A DNA stretch of 64,000 nt from Nitrospiraceae bacterium (lineage in GTDB: Bacteria; Nitrospirota; Nitrospiria; Nitrospirales; Nitrospiraceae), in the NCBI GenBank assembly GCA_019637075.1, contig JAHBWI010000007.1, positions 62,001 to 126,000 of the forward strand. The letters are read 5' to 3'. Shown here in pieces: positions 7,184 to 16,971 of this stretch; within the stretch, counting starts at the first letter, position 1, and each line of letters starts with the position of its first letter. The translations under genes were made by a program, and so were the position numbers. Below the pieces are notes generated by a model. It was not told the origin of the DNA and made no database searches. It saw nothing but the letters and a program-made list of their open reading frames with translations.

Positions 7184-8635
7184 ATGCGGATGGTATTCCG
7201 GCTTATCCGGCAGGGCTTGGTGTTGTGGCTCGCCTGCCTCGTCCTCTCTTGTGCTCCCACCTATCGGGAGGGGCTCCCTCCGGGCAGTCCATTCTCTGAC
7301 GACAACCTGGAATCGCAGCCGCTCTTTGCCGAGGGCATGGCTACGGGTGACGTGAGCGACAGCTCTGCCGTCGTTTGGGTGCGGACGACCCGGCCGGTGG
7401 TGGTTCGGATCGACTATGCGCCGGCCGGCCCCGATTCGAGTGCGGGAGCAGGCTTGGCTCACAGGGAGAGAGGGACGGTCGAGGGACGGACCGAGACTTC
7501 CGCAGACCTGACGCTCAAGCTGGACTTGCGCGGGCTCCGGTCCGGCACCAGATATCGTCTTCAACTGTCGGCTTCGGGGTCGGATGCGACCGCGGCCGCT
7601 GAATTCACGACCTTGCCGGCGCCCGAAAACACATCGCCGATATCGTTTGGGTGGAGCGGAGACCTCGGTGGGCAGGGCCGGTGCCGTACCGGCGCCGATA
7701 GTTACGGGATCTTCTCCTTGATCCAGGACAGGGCGCCGGATTTCTTTGTTTTCCTCGGCGATACGATCTATGCCGATGATGTCTGCGGGCTGCCGAATTT
7801 GCCTGGAAGCGACTTTCGAGCGGTGACGCTCGAGCAGTTTCGGGCAAAACAACGGTACCAACGTGGCTCGATTCCACTACAACGTTTCTTGGCCTCTGTC
7901 CCCTTGTTCCTGACCTGGGATGATCACGACGTTCGAAACAACTTTGCCGGGCCGTTCGAAAGCTACATGCCGGCGGGGCGGCAGGCGCTGTTTGAGTACT
8001 GGCCGATTCGAGCACTGCCGCACGCGCCCTATCGGCTCTATCGCCGAGTCCGAGCCGGCGCCGATCTGGAATTGTTTTTCCTCGACACGCGCCAATACCG
8101 AAGCCGCAACAGTGAGCCGGATGGGCCGTTGAAAACGATGCTGGGGGCTGAGCAACTGGGGTGGCTCACGGAAGGACTCCGTGCTTCAACCGCTTTGTGG
8201 AAAGTGATCGTCAGCAGCGTGCCCCTGTCGATTCCCAAACCAGGCACCGCACAGGAGCCGGGCTACGACGGCTGGGCCGGAGGGCCGGACGGCACGGGGT
8301 TCGAGCAGGAACTGAAAACAATCGCGCAGACCATCATCGAGGCTCCGATCCGCAATGTGGTGTGGCTCACTGGGGATGTCCATTTTGTCCAGGGCTTGGC
8401 CTACGATGTGGATCGGGACGGGCTGGCTGACTTTCATGAGTTCACCGTCGGTCCCCTCTCTGCTGGAACGGGCCGGGTCACTGCGGTCCGGAGTCCGTTC
8501 GCCGTCACCACCTTGATCAGCGAAGGGGGCTACCAGAGCTTTGGCCTGGTCCGGGTGGACAGGCGCACCTTTGTTGTGAAGGTCATCGATGGCGCGGGAA
8601 GAGAACGGTTTACCCACCGGCTCACGGCACAATAG
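7184..8635 (+). CDS. PhoD-like metallophosphatase, putative lipoprotein, 483 aa
   Basis: The N-terminus reads LVLWLACLVLSCAP, a signal peptide ending in a possible lipobox (VLSC). An N-terminal Ig-like region (about 50-145) typical of PhoD precedes the catalytic domain. Metal-binding motifs are visible in order: FVFLGDTIYADD, FLTWDDHDVRNNF and WLTGDVHFVQG. PhoD enzymes are calcium- and iron-dependent phosphodiesterases/alkaline phosphatases acting outside the cytoplasm. Most PhoD proteins are exported by Tat, but no twin-arginine motif is seen here, so Sec export and lipidation are more likely. Two ATG codons (7184, 7190) are close together. The substrate is not known. Confidence 0.86.
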   Translation: MRMVFRLIRQGLVLWLACLVLSCAPTYREGLPPGSPFSDDNLESQPLFAEGMATGDVSDSSAVVWVRTTRPVVVRIDYAPAGPDSSAGAGLAHRERGTVEGRTETSADLTLKLDLRGLRSGTRYRLQLSASGSDATAAAEFTTLPAPENTSPISFGWSGDLGGQGRCRTGADSYGIFSLIQDRAPDFFVFLGDTIYADDVCGLPNLPGSDFRAVTLEQFRAKQRYQRGSIPLQRFLASVPLFLTWDDHDVRNNFAGPFESYMPAGRQALFEYWPIRALPHAPYRLYRRVRAGADLELFFLDTRQYRSRNSEPDGPLKTMLGAEQLGWLTEGLRASTALWKVIVSSVPLSIPKPGTAQEPGYDGWAGGPDGTGFEQELKTIAQTIIEAPIRNVVWLTGDVHFVQGLAYDVDRDGLADFHEFTVGPLSAGTGRVTAVRSPFAVTTLISEGGYQSFGLVRVDRRTFVVKVIDGAGRERFTHRLTAQ

Positions 8636-8698
8636 TGAAAACCGATCCCGGGTGGTGCCTGCGTCCTCTGCCTGACGGTTCCGTGCCAAGGACGAGTC

Positions 8699-8720
8699 CA
8701 TCGGATCGAACCGTCCGATG
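8699..8720 (+). terminator. Hairpin downstream of the PhoD-like gene
   Basis: CATCGGA and TCCGATG form a perfect 7-bp stem with an 8-base loop, about 65 bases after the stop. No run of T follows, so it could be a factor-dependent terminator or an unrelated hairpin. Confidence 0.3.
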
Positions 8721-8798
8721 CAAATTCGCTTGCTTTCCCGTCGAGTCGGACGGTACCGTTACGGTTCTCCGACGGCCAGGAGCCATGGGAGTCTGTCG

Positions 8799-9041
8799 AT
8801 GTTGATGCAGGTGATTTCGGTGGTGGGGGCCGTCATGGTACTGGTCGCCTACGCGCTGATCCAAGGCGGAGTATGGCGGGAATTGGACGGCGGGTATCTG
8901 GCGCTGAACATTCTCGGATCGCTGCTGCTGGGGATCGTCGCGATCGAAGATCGTCGGATCGGATTTGTGCTGTTGGAGTTCGCCTGGGCAGGGATCGGAG
9001 TGATCGGTATCGTGCGCTCGTTGCGAGCCCGCCGCGGGTAA
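8799..9041 (+). CDS. Small membrane protein resembling the CBU_0592 family, 80 aa
   Basis: Three hydrophobic segments fill the protein: QVISVVGAVMVLVAYALI, YLALNILGSLLLGIVAI, and FVLLEFAWAGIGVIGIV, with a short basic tail. The motif of a small residue-rich first helix, then LNxLGSxLL and a final EFAW-type helix, matches the roughly 80-residue CBU_0592 membrane domain, whose function is unknown. GGGAG at 8787-8791 supports the start at 8799 over the longer frame from 8718, whose extra residues are basic and low in complexity. Confidence 0.75.
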   Translation: MLMQVISVVGAVMVLVAYALIQGGVWRELDGGYLALNILGSLLLGIVAIEDRRIGFVLLEFAWAGIGVIGIVRSLRARRG

Positions 9042-9096
9042 ATCGGATAACGTATCGGCCGAAAGGCCTCGCATCTGTAACGAAGGAGAAGAGCAC

Positions 9097-9579
9097 ATGG
9101 CAGGGTTGATGTCCGCAGATGAAATTTTCACCAAAGTGCAAGATGCCGCGGCCGCCGCGACCGGTCCGGACGAGAAGGCGCTCCAGATCGACTATGAATC
9201 CCTGAAGCAAAAGATTCGCGCGGCGCTCGGTGATCGGAAGGTAGCCCGCTGCCACATCAACAAGTTCTTGCCTGAAGGCTACGAAGAACAGGGGCGCTTC
9301 AACGCCGTTTTGTTGACGGCTGGAAACGTCATCTTCGATATGGTCATCGGGGATTCCTATTTCCGATACGACATCGTGTCGGTAGGGCAGTTGGACAAGG
9401 TCCAAATCATCGATGCCCTCTGGGACAACCGTGAGAAGCGGCGTGAAGAACCGTTCCTCAGCCTTCGGCTGATGCATGCGGAAGAAACGCACCTCTTGCT
9501 GGCGCTTGACGACGAAGATCGGGCGAGCGTGCTGGGATTCACCAGCGCCGTGACGGCTTCGCGGAATCCGGAAAAGTAG
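9097..9579 (+). CDS. Conserved-looking hypothetical protein, 160 aa
   Basis: A soluble protein starts MAGLMSADEIF, with an N-terminal helix and a mixed alpha/beta body (NAVLLTAGNVIFDMVIGDSY and FLSLRLMHAEETHLLLA). It has no signal peptide or membrane segment. A GAAGGAGAAG ribosome site lies just upstream of the ATG, so translation is likely strong. No family is recognised. It is followed by a strong hairpin and a convergent YgfZ-like gene, and so is probably monocistronic or the last gene of its transcript. Confidence 0.8.
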   Translation: MAGLMSADEIFTKVQDAAAAATGPDEKALQIDYESLKQKIRAALGDRKVARCHINKFLPEGYEEQGRFNAVLLTAGNVIFDMVIGDSYFRYDIVSVGQLDKVQIIDALWDNREKRREEPFLSLRLMHAEETHLLLALDDEDRASVLGFTSAVTASRNPEK

Positions 9580-9588
9580 AGTCGACCG

Positions 9589-9622
9589 CTGTCGCTGCCG
9601 TTATGAGCGACGGCAGCGACAG
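9589..9622. terminator. Bidirectional terminator-like hairpin
   Basis: A perfect 13-bp GC-rich stem (CTGTCGCTGCCGT with its complement) and an 8-base loop lie between the convergent genes at 9097 and 9673. A T-run is lacking on both sides, so efficiency is uncertain. Confidence 0.58.
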
Positions 9623-9672
9623 TGAGGTGCCTTATGGACGGAAAACCGGGTCTGGTCTCTGGGGATAGCTGA

Positions 9673-10764
9673 TCAGGCTCGGCGGTAGAACGGCAGGGCG
9701 TGGACGACCGCCGCATGCCTCGTGCCGGAAACTTCGACCGTCAACGTCGTGTCTGGTTTGGAAAAGTCCCGCAGCGGAAAGCCGAAGGCGATGACGGCGT
9801 TCTGTTGTGGTGAATAGGCGACGCTGCTGACCCATCCCACCTCGCGATCTTGGCTGAACAGTTTGGCCCCTTTCAAGGGCAGCGTGCCATCCTTCAGCAC
9901 CAGGCCCACCAGGTGACGCCGCACGTTGCCGTAGGTGTCCATCCGCGCCACGACTTCCTGGCCGGGATAACAACCCTTGGACAGGCTGAACGCTTTTCCC
10001 TCCAAGTTGGCTTCCGGCGGCACGATCTCCTCGTTGAGATCCGGGCCTGCGACGGGAAGGCCTGCTTCCATCCGCAAAGCTTCGCGTGCCTTGGTGCCGA
10101 TCGGTATGAGGCCCTGTCCTGCGCCGGCCTGCATCAGTTGATTCCAGGTGTCGGTCAGGACCGCCGCGGGGACGAGGACTTCAAGGTCCAACTCGCCGGT
10201 TTCTTCGGTCCGCATCACCAACCCGGGCTGGCCGGCCACGGTGACGGTGAGGCACTGCAACAACGCGAGTCCGGACGCATCCACGCCAAACGCTGTCTTG
10301 ATGACCTCGGCAGTCTTCGGCCCACTGACCAGCAGCAGCCCAGAAGTATCGGCGCAATTTTCCATTTTCGCCTTGGTGCCGTAGAGCAAGAATTTGCGAA
10401 GGGCTTGAAAGGTCGCGTCGCCGACCTCGCCGACATCCTCGACCAGGATATGGTCCGGCTGCACGTAGGCTCGGAAATACGTCAGCATCTTTCCCTTGTG
10501 CGTGAGGAAACTGGAGTACCTGCCCTGACCCGGCTGGAGCGGTAAGATGTCATTGCTGATGATGCTCTGCAGCCACTTCACCCGGTCATCGCCCGTGACT
10601 TTGAGCCTGCCTCGGTGCGAAAGATCTGCAAGTCCGACTGCTTGGCGGACGGCTCGATACTCGCGTTCCCAATCCCCGTAGTGGGCCGGCATATCCCAGC
10701 CGGCGCTCTCCGCAAACACGGCGCCGAGTTGTGTATGGCTGTCATGCAATCGAGACTGTTTCAT
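9673..10764 (-). CDS. ygfZ: YgfZ/GcvT-family folate-binding protein, 363 aa
   Basis: The signature KGCYPGQEVVAR of YgfZ/COG0354 proteins is present in the C-terminal third, with a GcvT-like N-terminal part (HRGRLKVTGDDRVKWLQ). YgfZ binds tetrahydrofolate and supports assembly or repair of certain Fe-S clusters, for example in the radical SAM enzyme MiaB. It differs from glycine-cleavage GcvT in that C-terminal motif, and no gcvH or gcvP is nearby. AGGAG six bases before the ATG supports the start. Many Fe-S enzymes are encoded in this window (ThiC, NadA, BioB, QueG), which is consistent with a need for such a factor. Confidence 0.9.
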   Translation of the reverse strand: MKQSRLHDSHTQLGAVFAESAGWDMPAHYGDWEREYRAVRQAVGLADLSHRGRLKVTGDDRVKWLQSIISNDILPLQPGQGRYSSFLTHKGKMLTYFRAYVQPDHILVEDVGEVGDATFQALRKFLLYGTKAKMENCADTSGLLLVSGPKTAEVIKTAFGVDASGLALLQCLTVTVAGQPGLVMRTEETGELDLEVLVPAAVLTDTWNQLMQAGAGQGLIPIGTKAREALRMEAGLPVAGPDLNEEIVPPEANLEGKAFSLSKGCYPGQEVVARMDTYGNVRRHLVGLVLKDGTLPLKGAKLFSQDREVGWVSSVAYSPQQNAVIAFGFPLRDFSKPDTTLTVEVSGTRHAAVVHALPFYRRA

Positions 10765-10787
10765 CGGTGCTCCTGCGGCAGGATCCG

Positions 10788-11177
10788 TTACGCCTGCCCC
10801 TTGACGTTCGGGGAGAGTAGTTCCTCCACGAGTTCCCTCGTTCGGGAGGAGAATTCGTTCCGCGATACGACCTTTGTGACGCCCAGTTCCTTGGCGCGCT
10901 TCCAGGTCTCCACCTCTTCGTGGTTGGCAAAGGCCAGGATGGGGATTCGACGCGCGTGGATGTCAGGCTGGAGCGATTCCAAGGCTTTGAATGCATCGAC
11001 GCCCGGGTCGTTCATGTTCATGACGATGGCCGCCGGGCTGATTGCCGCGGTCTTGGGTCGGACCTCCTCGTGGGTCCTGGCCCGTTCCAGCTGGTAGCCA
11101 TGCGGCCTCAAGGCGTCCCTGACCTTCGTGTAGAAAAAGATATCGGTGATGGCGACGAGGATTGTGGGCTGACTCAT
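10788..11177 (-). CDS. Degenerate receiver-domain protein, 129 aa
   Basis: The length and pattern fit a single CheY-like receiver fold. However, the acidic pocket is missing (ILVAITDIFF instead of ILxVDDE), the phosphoacceptor position reads MNMNDPG with Asn where Asp is expected, and the conserved C-terminal Lys-Pro is replaced (VVSRNEF). It is therefore unlikely to be phosphorylated and may act as a protein-binding pseudo-receiver. It lies 23 bases upstream of the ygfZ-like gene on the same strand, so the two may be co-transcribed, although no functional link is known. Confidence 0.75.
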   Translation of the reverse strand: MSQPTILVAITDIFFYTKVRDALRPHGYQLERARTHEEVRPKTAAISPAAIVMNMNDPGVDAFKALESLQPDIHARRIPILAFANHEEVETWKRAKELGVTKVVSRNEFSSRTRELVEELLSPNVKGQA

Positions 11178-11262
11178 TGTAAGTAGGTTGATGCTAGGGT
11201 TAAGGCCGATCGCGTTCTTGGCGGCGGATCAGCCGGTTCAGGCTATGGCTTCGGGACGCAGA

Positions 11263-11778
11263 CTAGTTCAGTGAACTGATGAGCCGGCCCAGCGCCTTCT
11301 TCGCCAGCGTATAGTTGGGATTGAGCGCGAGAGCCTGCTTGTAGCACTCGATGGCTTCCGTCCATTTACCCTGGCGTTCATACACCCGCCCCAAGTTCAG
11401 ATGAGGGAAGGCCGGGCTTTCGTATCGCTTGGCCTCCATTGCCTTTTTGAACCAGGGAATGGCCTCATCCAGGTCGCCCTTCTCGATCAAATAAGCGCCG
11501 ATGTCGTTATAGGGGTTGCCGAAATCCGGATCGCAGGCAATGGCGTTGTGACATTCGTCGATGGCTTCATCCAGGCGGCCCATGAAACTATAGGTCCAGC
11601 CCAAAAACGTGTAAGCTTCGGCGGTCGGGTGGGTGGCCAGCGATTCCTTATAGAGGGTAACCGCTTCCTCCAGCTGGCCCTTCATCTGCTGTTCGTAGGC
11701 TTGCTGGAATAGCTGCCACGCCGTCCGCTTGTCTTCGTCGCTGCCTTCGCCCTGAATTAAGAAATCTTGAACATCCAT
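11263..11778 (-). CDS. TPR-repeat protein, 171 aa
   Basis: Four to five TPR units of about 34 residues cover most of the chain (for example AEAYTFLGWTYSFMGRLDEA, then NPYNDIGAYLIEKGDLDEA and HLNLGRVYERQGKWTEA). It has no signal peptide and is probably a cytoplasmic scaffold. The frame stays open upstream to an ATG at 11943, but the extra 55 residues fall inside a palindromic repeat (11781-11906) and are low in family likeness, so ATG 11778 is preferred. No good Shine-Dalgarno lies at normal distance: the repeat ends three bases upstream and places GGAGGG 17 bases away. This may lower translation. Confidence 0.8.
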   Translation of the reverse strand: MDVQDFLIQGEGSDEDKRTAWQLFQQAYEQQMKGQLEEAVTLYKESLATHPTAEAYTFLGWTYSFMGRLDEAIDECHNAIACDPDFGNPYNDIGAYLIEKGDLDEAIPWFKKAMEAKRYESPAFPHLNLGRVYERQGKWTEAIECYKQALALNPNYTLAKKALGRLISSLN

Positions 11779-11780
11779 TT

Positions 11781-11906
11781 CGAGCTGCTGAAAAGCCCTC
11801 CAGCGTTGTTGTTGGTCTCTCAAACCCCTCGACGTACTATGCGATGAGTACGCCTCGGACTTTTCGCTTTCTGCGGCCGCGCTGGAAGACCTTTTTGAGC
11901 AGTTCG
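11781..11906. repeat. MITE-like palindromic repeat, copy 1
   Basis: Imperfect terminal inverted repeats of about 27 bases (left 11781-11808 starting CGAGCTGCTGAAAA, right 11879-11906 ending TTTTTGAGCAGTTCG) flank a central hairpin CGTACT/AGTACG at 11833-11852. The core CTGCGGCC occurs at 11871. Similar elements lie at 12844-12963 and 61264-61391, and a remnant near 16816-16870. It contains no coding capacity and abuts the start of the TPR gene. Confidence 0.72.
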
Positions 11907-12028
11907 CCGAGAACAGCTGCGCTGTGGCCCATACGCGGCCCATTCAAGAGGAGTGAGGGTGGCTCGACTGCGCGCGTCCAACGAGGGCCTCCCGGGGCTG
12001 CGCGTTGCGCGAGCAAGAGCCGCCCTCG

Positions 12029-12829
12029 CTACTCTTGTTTCAACTTCTTTTTGATCAACTCCGCGCCGTAGCGCCCGGAGAGCAACATTGAGCCGAAGGC
12101 CGGACCCATGCGTGGGGTGCCGTACACTGCCGCGACCGCGAGACCGATCACGAAACAGTTCGCGTAGACCTCTCCGGTCCGATCCATCACTTCCTCTTCT
12201 GACCGGGAAACCCACATGGCGCCGTTTCCAGGAACCGGTTGGTACAGGTCGCGCTTGTGCAACAGGTTCACGACGACGGCGTCGTGCCCGGTGGCATCGA
12301 CGACAATCTTGCTCTCGAGCGCGATCGGGTCGACGTGGATGATATCGTGCCCCGCCATTTCAGCGGTGGTGTTGTTCACCACCACGCCTTCGAGAACTCC
12401 GTCGCCGCGGAGAATCAGGTCCACGACCCTCGTCAGGTTCATGACCTTTGCGCCGGCATTGTAGGCGGCTGCGATCAAGCCTCCGGTCGCATGGGGAGGA
12501 TCGACGATATACATGCCCTCGCAGTCCTTGATCCGTTTGCAGGGCACGCCGATCTCCTCGAGGATCTTGTGGGCCGGCGCGCAGATGGTGGCTTTGTTCA
12601 TGAGGTAGCCACCGGACCAGAACCCGCCGCCCAGGGCCAGGCTCTGCTCGATCACCAGGGTGCGAAAGCCCATCTCGGCCAAGTCGTGGGCGCAGATGAG
12701 CCCCGACGGGCCGGCGCCGACGATGATGACGTCGCTCTCGATCAACTGGTCGAACTCTTTATAGTACTCGCGGGCGATTTGGCGGGTGATGTCGCGCTCG
12801 CGTAGTGGGGCTGGTTTCGGCTTCGGCAT
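12029..12829 (-). CDS. thi4: Thi4-family thiazole synthase (sulfide-dependent type), 266 aa
   Basis: The FAD/NAD-binding motif DVIIVGAGPSGL lies near residues 33-44, followed by GGGFWSGGYLMNK and GHDIIHVDP. Thi4 builds the adenylated thiazole of thiamine from NAD and glycine. In yeast the Cys just before Met-Asp-Pro (Cys205) donates its own sulfur in a suicide reaction; here a His (residue about 165) occupies that position, as in archaeal enzymes that use free sulfide catalytically. AAGGAG six bases before the ATG supports the start over an upstream ATG at 12856. It is transcribed in the same direction as thiC, 134 bases downstream of it, with a palindromic repeat between them. No thiG, thiS or thiH is seen in the window, so Thi4 probably replaces the usual bacterial thiazole route. 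Confidence 0.9.
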   Translation of the reverse strand: MPKPKPAPLRERDITRQIAREYYKEFDQLIESDVIIVGAGPSGLICAHDLAEMGFRTLVIEQSLALGGGFWSGGYLMNKATICAPAHKILEEIGVPCKRIKDCEGMYIVDPPHATGGLIAAAYNAGAKVMNLTRVVDLILRGDGVLEGVVVNNTTAEMAGHDIIHVDPIALESKIVVDATGHDAVVVNLLHKRDLYQPVPGNGAMWVSRSEEEVMDRTGEVYANCFVIGLAVAAVYGTPRMGPAFGSMLLSGRYGAELIKKKLKQE

Positions 12830-12843
12830 AAAAGCTCCTTGAC

Positions 12844-12963
12844 GGCTGCTGACCATGGATTCCGGCGGCGTTCTCGGTTCCCCAACTCTTCAACGTAACC
12901 CGGAGGGTACGCCTGCGGTTGGGGCTTGCCTGCGGCCTTGCCGGGCGGCCAGGTTGATCAGCC
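12844..12963. repeat. MITE-like palindromic repeat, copy 2
   Basis: Left end GGCTGCTGACCATGG (12844-12858) and right end CCAGGTTGATCAGCC (12949-12963) are imperfect inverted repeats (11 of 15 match). A central hairpin CGTAACCC/GGGTACG lies at 12894-12911, and the shared core CTGCGGCC is at 12930. The element exactly fills the gap between the thiC stop and the thi4 leader, so it should be part of a thiC-thi4 transcript. Confidence 0.65.
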
Positions 12964-15060
<2,097 letters not shown>

Positions 15061-15067
15061 AAAGCTG

Positions 15068-15097
15068 ATCGTACCGATCAGCCGGAGGGCTTGTCAA
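15068..15097 (-). promoter_or_regulatory. Sigma-70-type promoter for thiC
   Basis: A perfect -35 TTGACA (15092-15097) and -10 TACGAT (15068-15073) are separated by 18 bases on the minus strand. The predicted start near 15061 sits at the 5' edge of the riboswitch, which supports the call. The -10 is part of a hairpin GCTGATCG/CGATCAGC (15064-15082). Confidence 0.65.
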
Positions 15098-15176
15098 TGC
15101 GGGCAAAAGGCCTAGCAGGATGTTGACCGATCCGCCGACAATGGAGCCTCATGTTTTGTTCCGGCCTGGTCGGCGG

Positions 15177-15434
15177 TTATCGGGCATCCTGGCCGTGATC
15201 GATCCGCTGAGCTTCCACAAACGCCCGCGCGACCATGCTGTGCACTTGGCGAAAGAGATAACGCTCCATCGTTTCAGGATCGAGCCCTTCCGCCGCAAGG
15301 ACCTCTTCGGTGAAGGTCTCCGCATCAGCCGGTGGATCGTCGAGCAACGGGGCGCGCGCCTCCGGCGGCAAGGACAAGCCCAACCGTCCCGACAGATCGT
15401 CGAGTAATCGTTCCGTTTGCGCGTGAGTCAGCAT
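15177..15434 (-). CDS. Hypothetical small protein, 85 aa
   Basis: A short acidic, helical, soluble protein starts MLTHAQTERLL and ends EAQRIDHGQDAR. It lacks cysteines, a signal peptide and membrane segments. Codon use looks like neighbouring genes, but no strong ribosome site precedes ATG 15434; the frame remains open to 15524. It lies upstream of the thiC promoter in the same direction. No family is recognised, and a chance frame cannot be excluded. Confidence 0.5.
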   Translation of the reverse strand: MLTHAQTERLLDDLSGRLGLSLPPEARAPLLDDPPADAETFTEEVLAAEGLDPETMERYLFRQVHSMVARAFVEAQRIDHGQDAR

Positions 15435-15594
15435 CGGAGCGGCAGTGTAGCGCAAAACGAGTGAGCGCAGCAGCTTTCTCCGGGAGCAAGTACCTCGCGC
15501 GATGTCGCAGGTCTTTCGGCCCATAGAGGGCGCATTTGTAGGTCCTTATTTTTCGGTACACTCAATTGAATGCCATCAATCCCTGTCGTAGAAT

Positions 15595-15624
15595 CAGACA
15601 GTGTAAGTGCGCTTGTGGTATAGT
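15595..15624 (+). promoter_or_regulatory. Possible promoter for nadA
   Basis: TATAGT at 15619-15624 is a good -10 element. An 18-base spacer separates it from CAGACA (15595-15600), a weak -35. Transcription would start about 20 bases before the nadA start codon. Confidence 0.38.
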
Positions 15625-15651
15625 TTTTTTCATCAATCCGAAAGGCTGCAT

Positions 15652-16755
15652 GTGAAAACCGCCGCCACATTGCCCCGTCCGATCACCGACTACCAATCCC
15701 TCTCTGCCGAAGAACTGTTTGCGCGGACCAGGGCGGCCAAGGCGACCTTGGGTGATCGCGTGATGATCCTCGGGCACAATTATCAGCGCGACGAAGTGAT
15801 TCAGCATGCCGAGTTTCGCGGCGATTCGTTAAAGCTGGCGCAGATCGCCGAACAGCGGTCCGACCGCCCTTATGTCGTCTTTTGCGGCGTCCATTTCATG
15901 GCCGAGACCGCGGATATTCTGAGCCGTTCGAACCAAACGGTGATTTTGCCGGACATGGCGGCAGGCTGTTCCATGGCCGATATGGCGGCGATCGAACAGG
16001 TCGAAGCCTGCTGGGATGCCATCGGACGGGTCGTCCCGGTGGAGGAGACCGTCGTGCCGGCCGTGTATGTGAATTCTGCGGCGGTCCTCAAGGCCTTTTG
16101 CGGAGAACATGGCGGTATCACCTGCACCTCCACCAACGCTCGAACGGTGATCGAATGGTGCTGGGCGCGTCGTGAAAAGATCCTGTTTTTCCCGGACGAG
16201 CACCTGGGCCGGAACACGGCCAACAAGATGGGGATTCCCCGAGATCAAATGATCGTGTGGGACCCTTACATGCCGCGCGGGGGCAATTCGGTCGACGCGA
16301 TCAAGCAAGCGAAGCTCATTCTGTGGAAAGGCCATTGCAGCGTGCACCAGATGTTTCAGCCGGCCCACGTGGATTACTTCAGAAAGCAGTATCCCGATGT
16401 GAAGGTGATCGTGCATCCGGAATGCCATGAGGATGTGGTAAACAAGGCCGACCTCGTCGGTTCGACCGAGTACATCATCCGCACGGTCACGGCCGCGCCG
16501 GCAGGGACGACCTGGGCAGTCGGCACCGAACTGAACCTGGTCAACCGCCTCAAGCATGAACTCACCGACAAAAAGGTCTTTTTCCTCTCGTCCACCGTCT
16601 GTCAATGCGCCACGATGTTCCGCATCGATGCCCCGCACCTCTGTTGGGCCATGGAAAATCTGGCGGAGGGCCATGTGGTCAACCACATCGTGGTGCCGGA
16701 CGACGAGAAGCAGTGGGCGAAGGCGGCGCTGGATCGCATGATGGCGATCAGCTAG
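15652..16755 (+). CDS. nadA: NadA, quinolinate synthase, 367 aa
   Basis: NadA condenses iminoaspartate with dihydroxyacetone phosphate to quinolinate for de novo NAD synthesis and carries a 4Fe-4S cluster. Visible hallmarks are MILGHNYQRDEV, FCGVHFMAETADI, HPECHEDV and SSTVCQCATMFRID, giving the expected cluster cysteines. GTG 15652 follows AAAGG by six bases and is preferred to the longer frame from 15607. NAD synthesis is also represented here by nadD (37519-38199). Thi4 consumes NAD as a substrate, but no regulatory link to nadA is visible. Confidence 0.95.
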   Translation: MKTAATLPRPITDYQSLSAEELFARTRAAKATLGDRVMILGHNYQRDEVIQHAEFRGDSLKLAQIAEQRSDRPYVVFCGVHFMAETADILSRSNQTVILPDMAAGCSMADMAAIEQVEACWDAIGRVVPVEETVVPAVYVNSAAVLKAFCGEHGGITCTSTNARTVIEWCWARREKILFFPDEHLGRNTANKMGIPRDQMIVWDPYMPRGGNSVDAIKQAKLILWKGHCSVHQMFQPAHVDYFRKQYPDVKVIVHPECHEDVVNKADLVGSTEYIIRTVTAAPAGTTWAVGTELNLVNRLKHELTDKKVFFLSSTVCQCATMFRIDAPHLCWAMENLAEGHVVNHIVVPDDEKQWAKAALDRMMAIS

Positions 16756-16767
16756 CGGCATCGCCAT
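16741..16767 (+). terminator. Hairpin at the nadA stop
   Basis: ATGGCGAT and ATCGCCAT form a perfect 8-bp stem spanning the nadA stop codon, with an 11-base loop. No T-run follows, so terminator function is weakly supported. Confidence 0.33.
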
Positions 16768-16815
16768 AGGGCGCCTTCGGTTTCCTCGCCGTCCCTCCGT
16801 CCTCACCTTCCGGCG

Positions 16816-16870
16816 ACCGAGTACCTCGCAGAGGCTTGTGCTGCGGCCTTGCTTGATGGCGCTGTCGTCG
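16816..16870. repeat. Degenerate remnant of the palindromic repeat family
   Basis: GGCTTGTGCTGCGGCCTTGC is shared, with few changes, with the right halves of the repeats at 12844-12963 and 61264-61391. Clear terminal inverted repeats are not seen, so this is probably a partial or decayed copy in the nadA-ileS gap. Confidence 0.4.
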
Positions 16871-16971
16871 AGCCCGCCATAATCTGGGGCTGGTGCCGTT
16901 ACCCCTCCTTCCGGTATATTCCACGCCAGGTTTGCGCGATTTCCTTCTTACCCCGACGGTGACGCATTTCT

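Noticed and set aside
11779-11943. 55-residue N-terminal extension of the TPR protein
   Set aside because: The added residues come from the palindromic repeat, have no TPR pattern and no Shine-Dalgarno at 11943.
15829-16806. 325-residue open frame opposite nadA
   Set aside because: NadA cysteine motifs and a Shine-Dalgarno on the plus strand explain the region; the reverse frame is a shadow.
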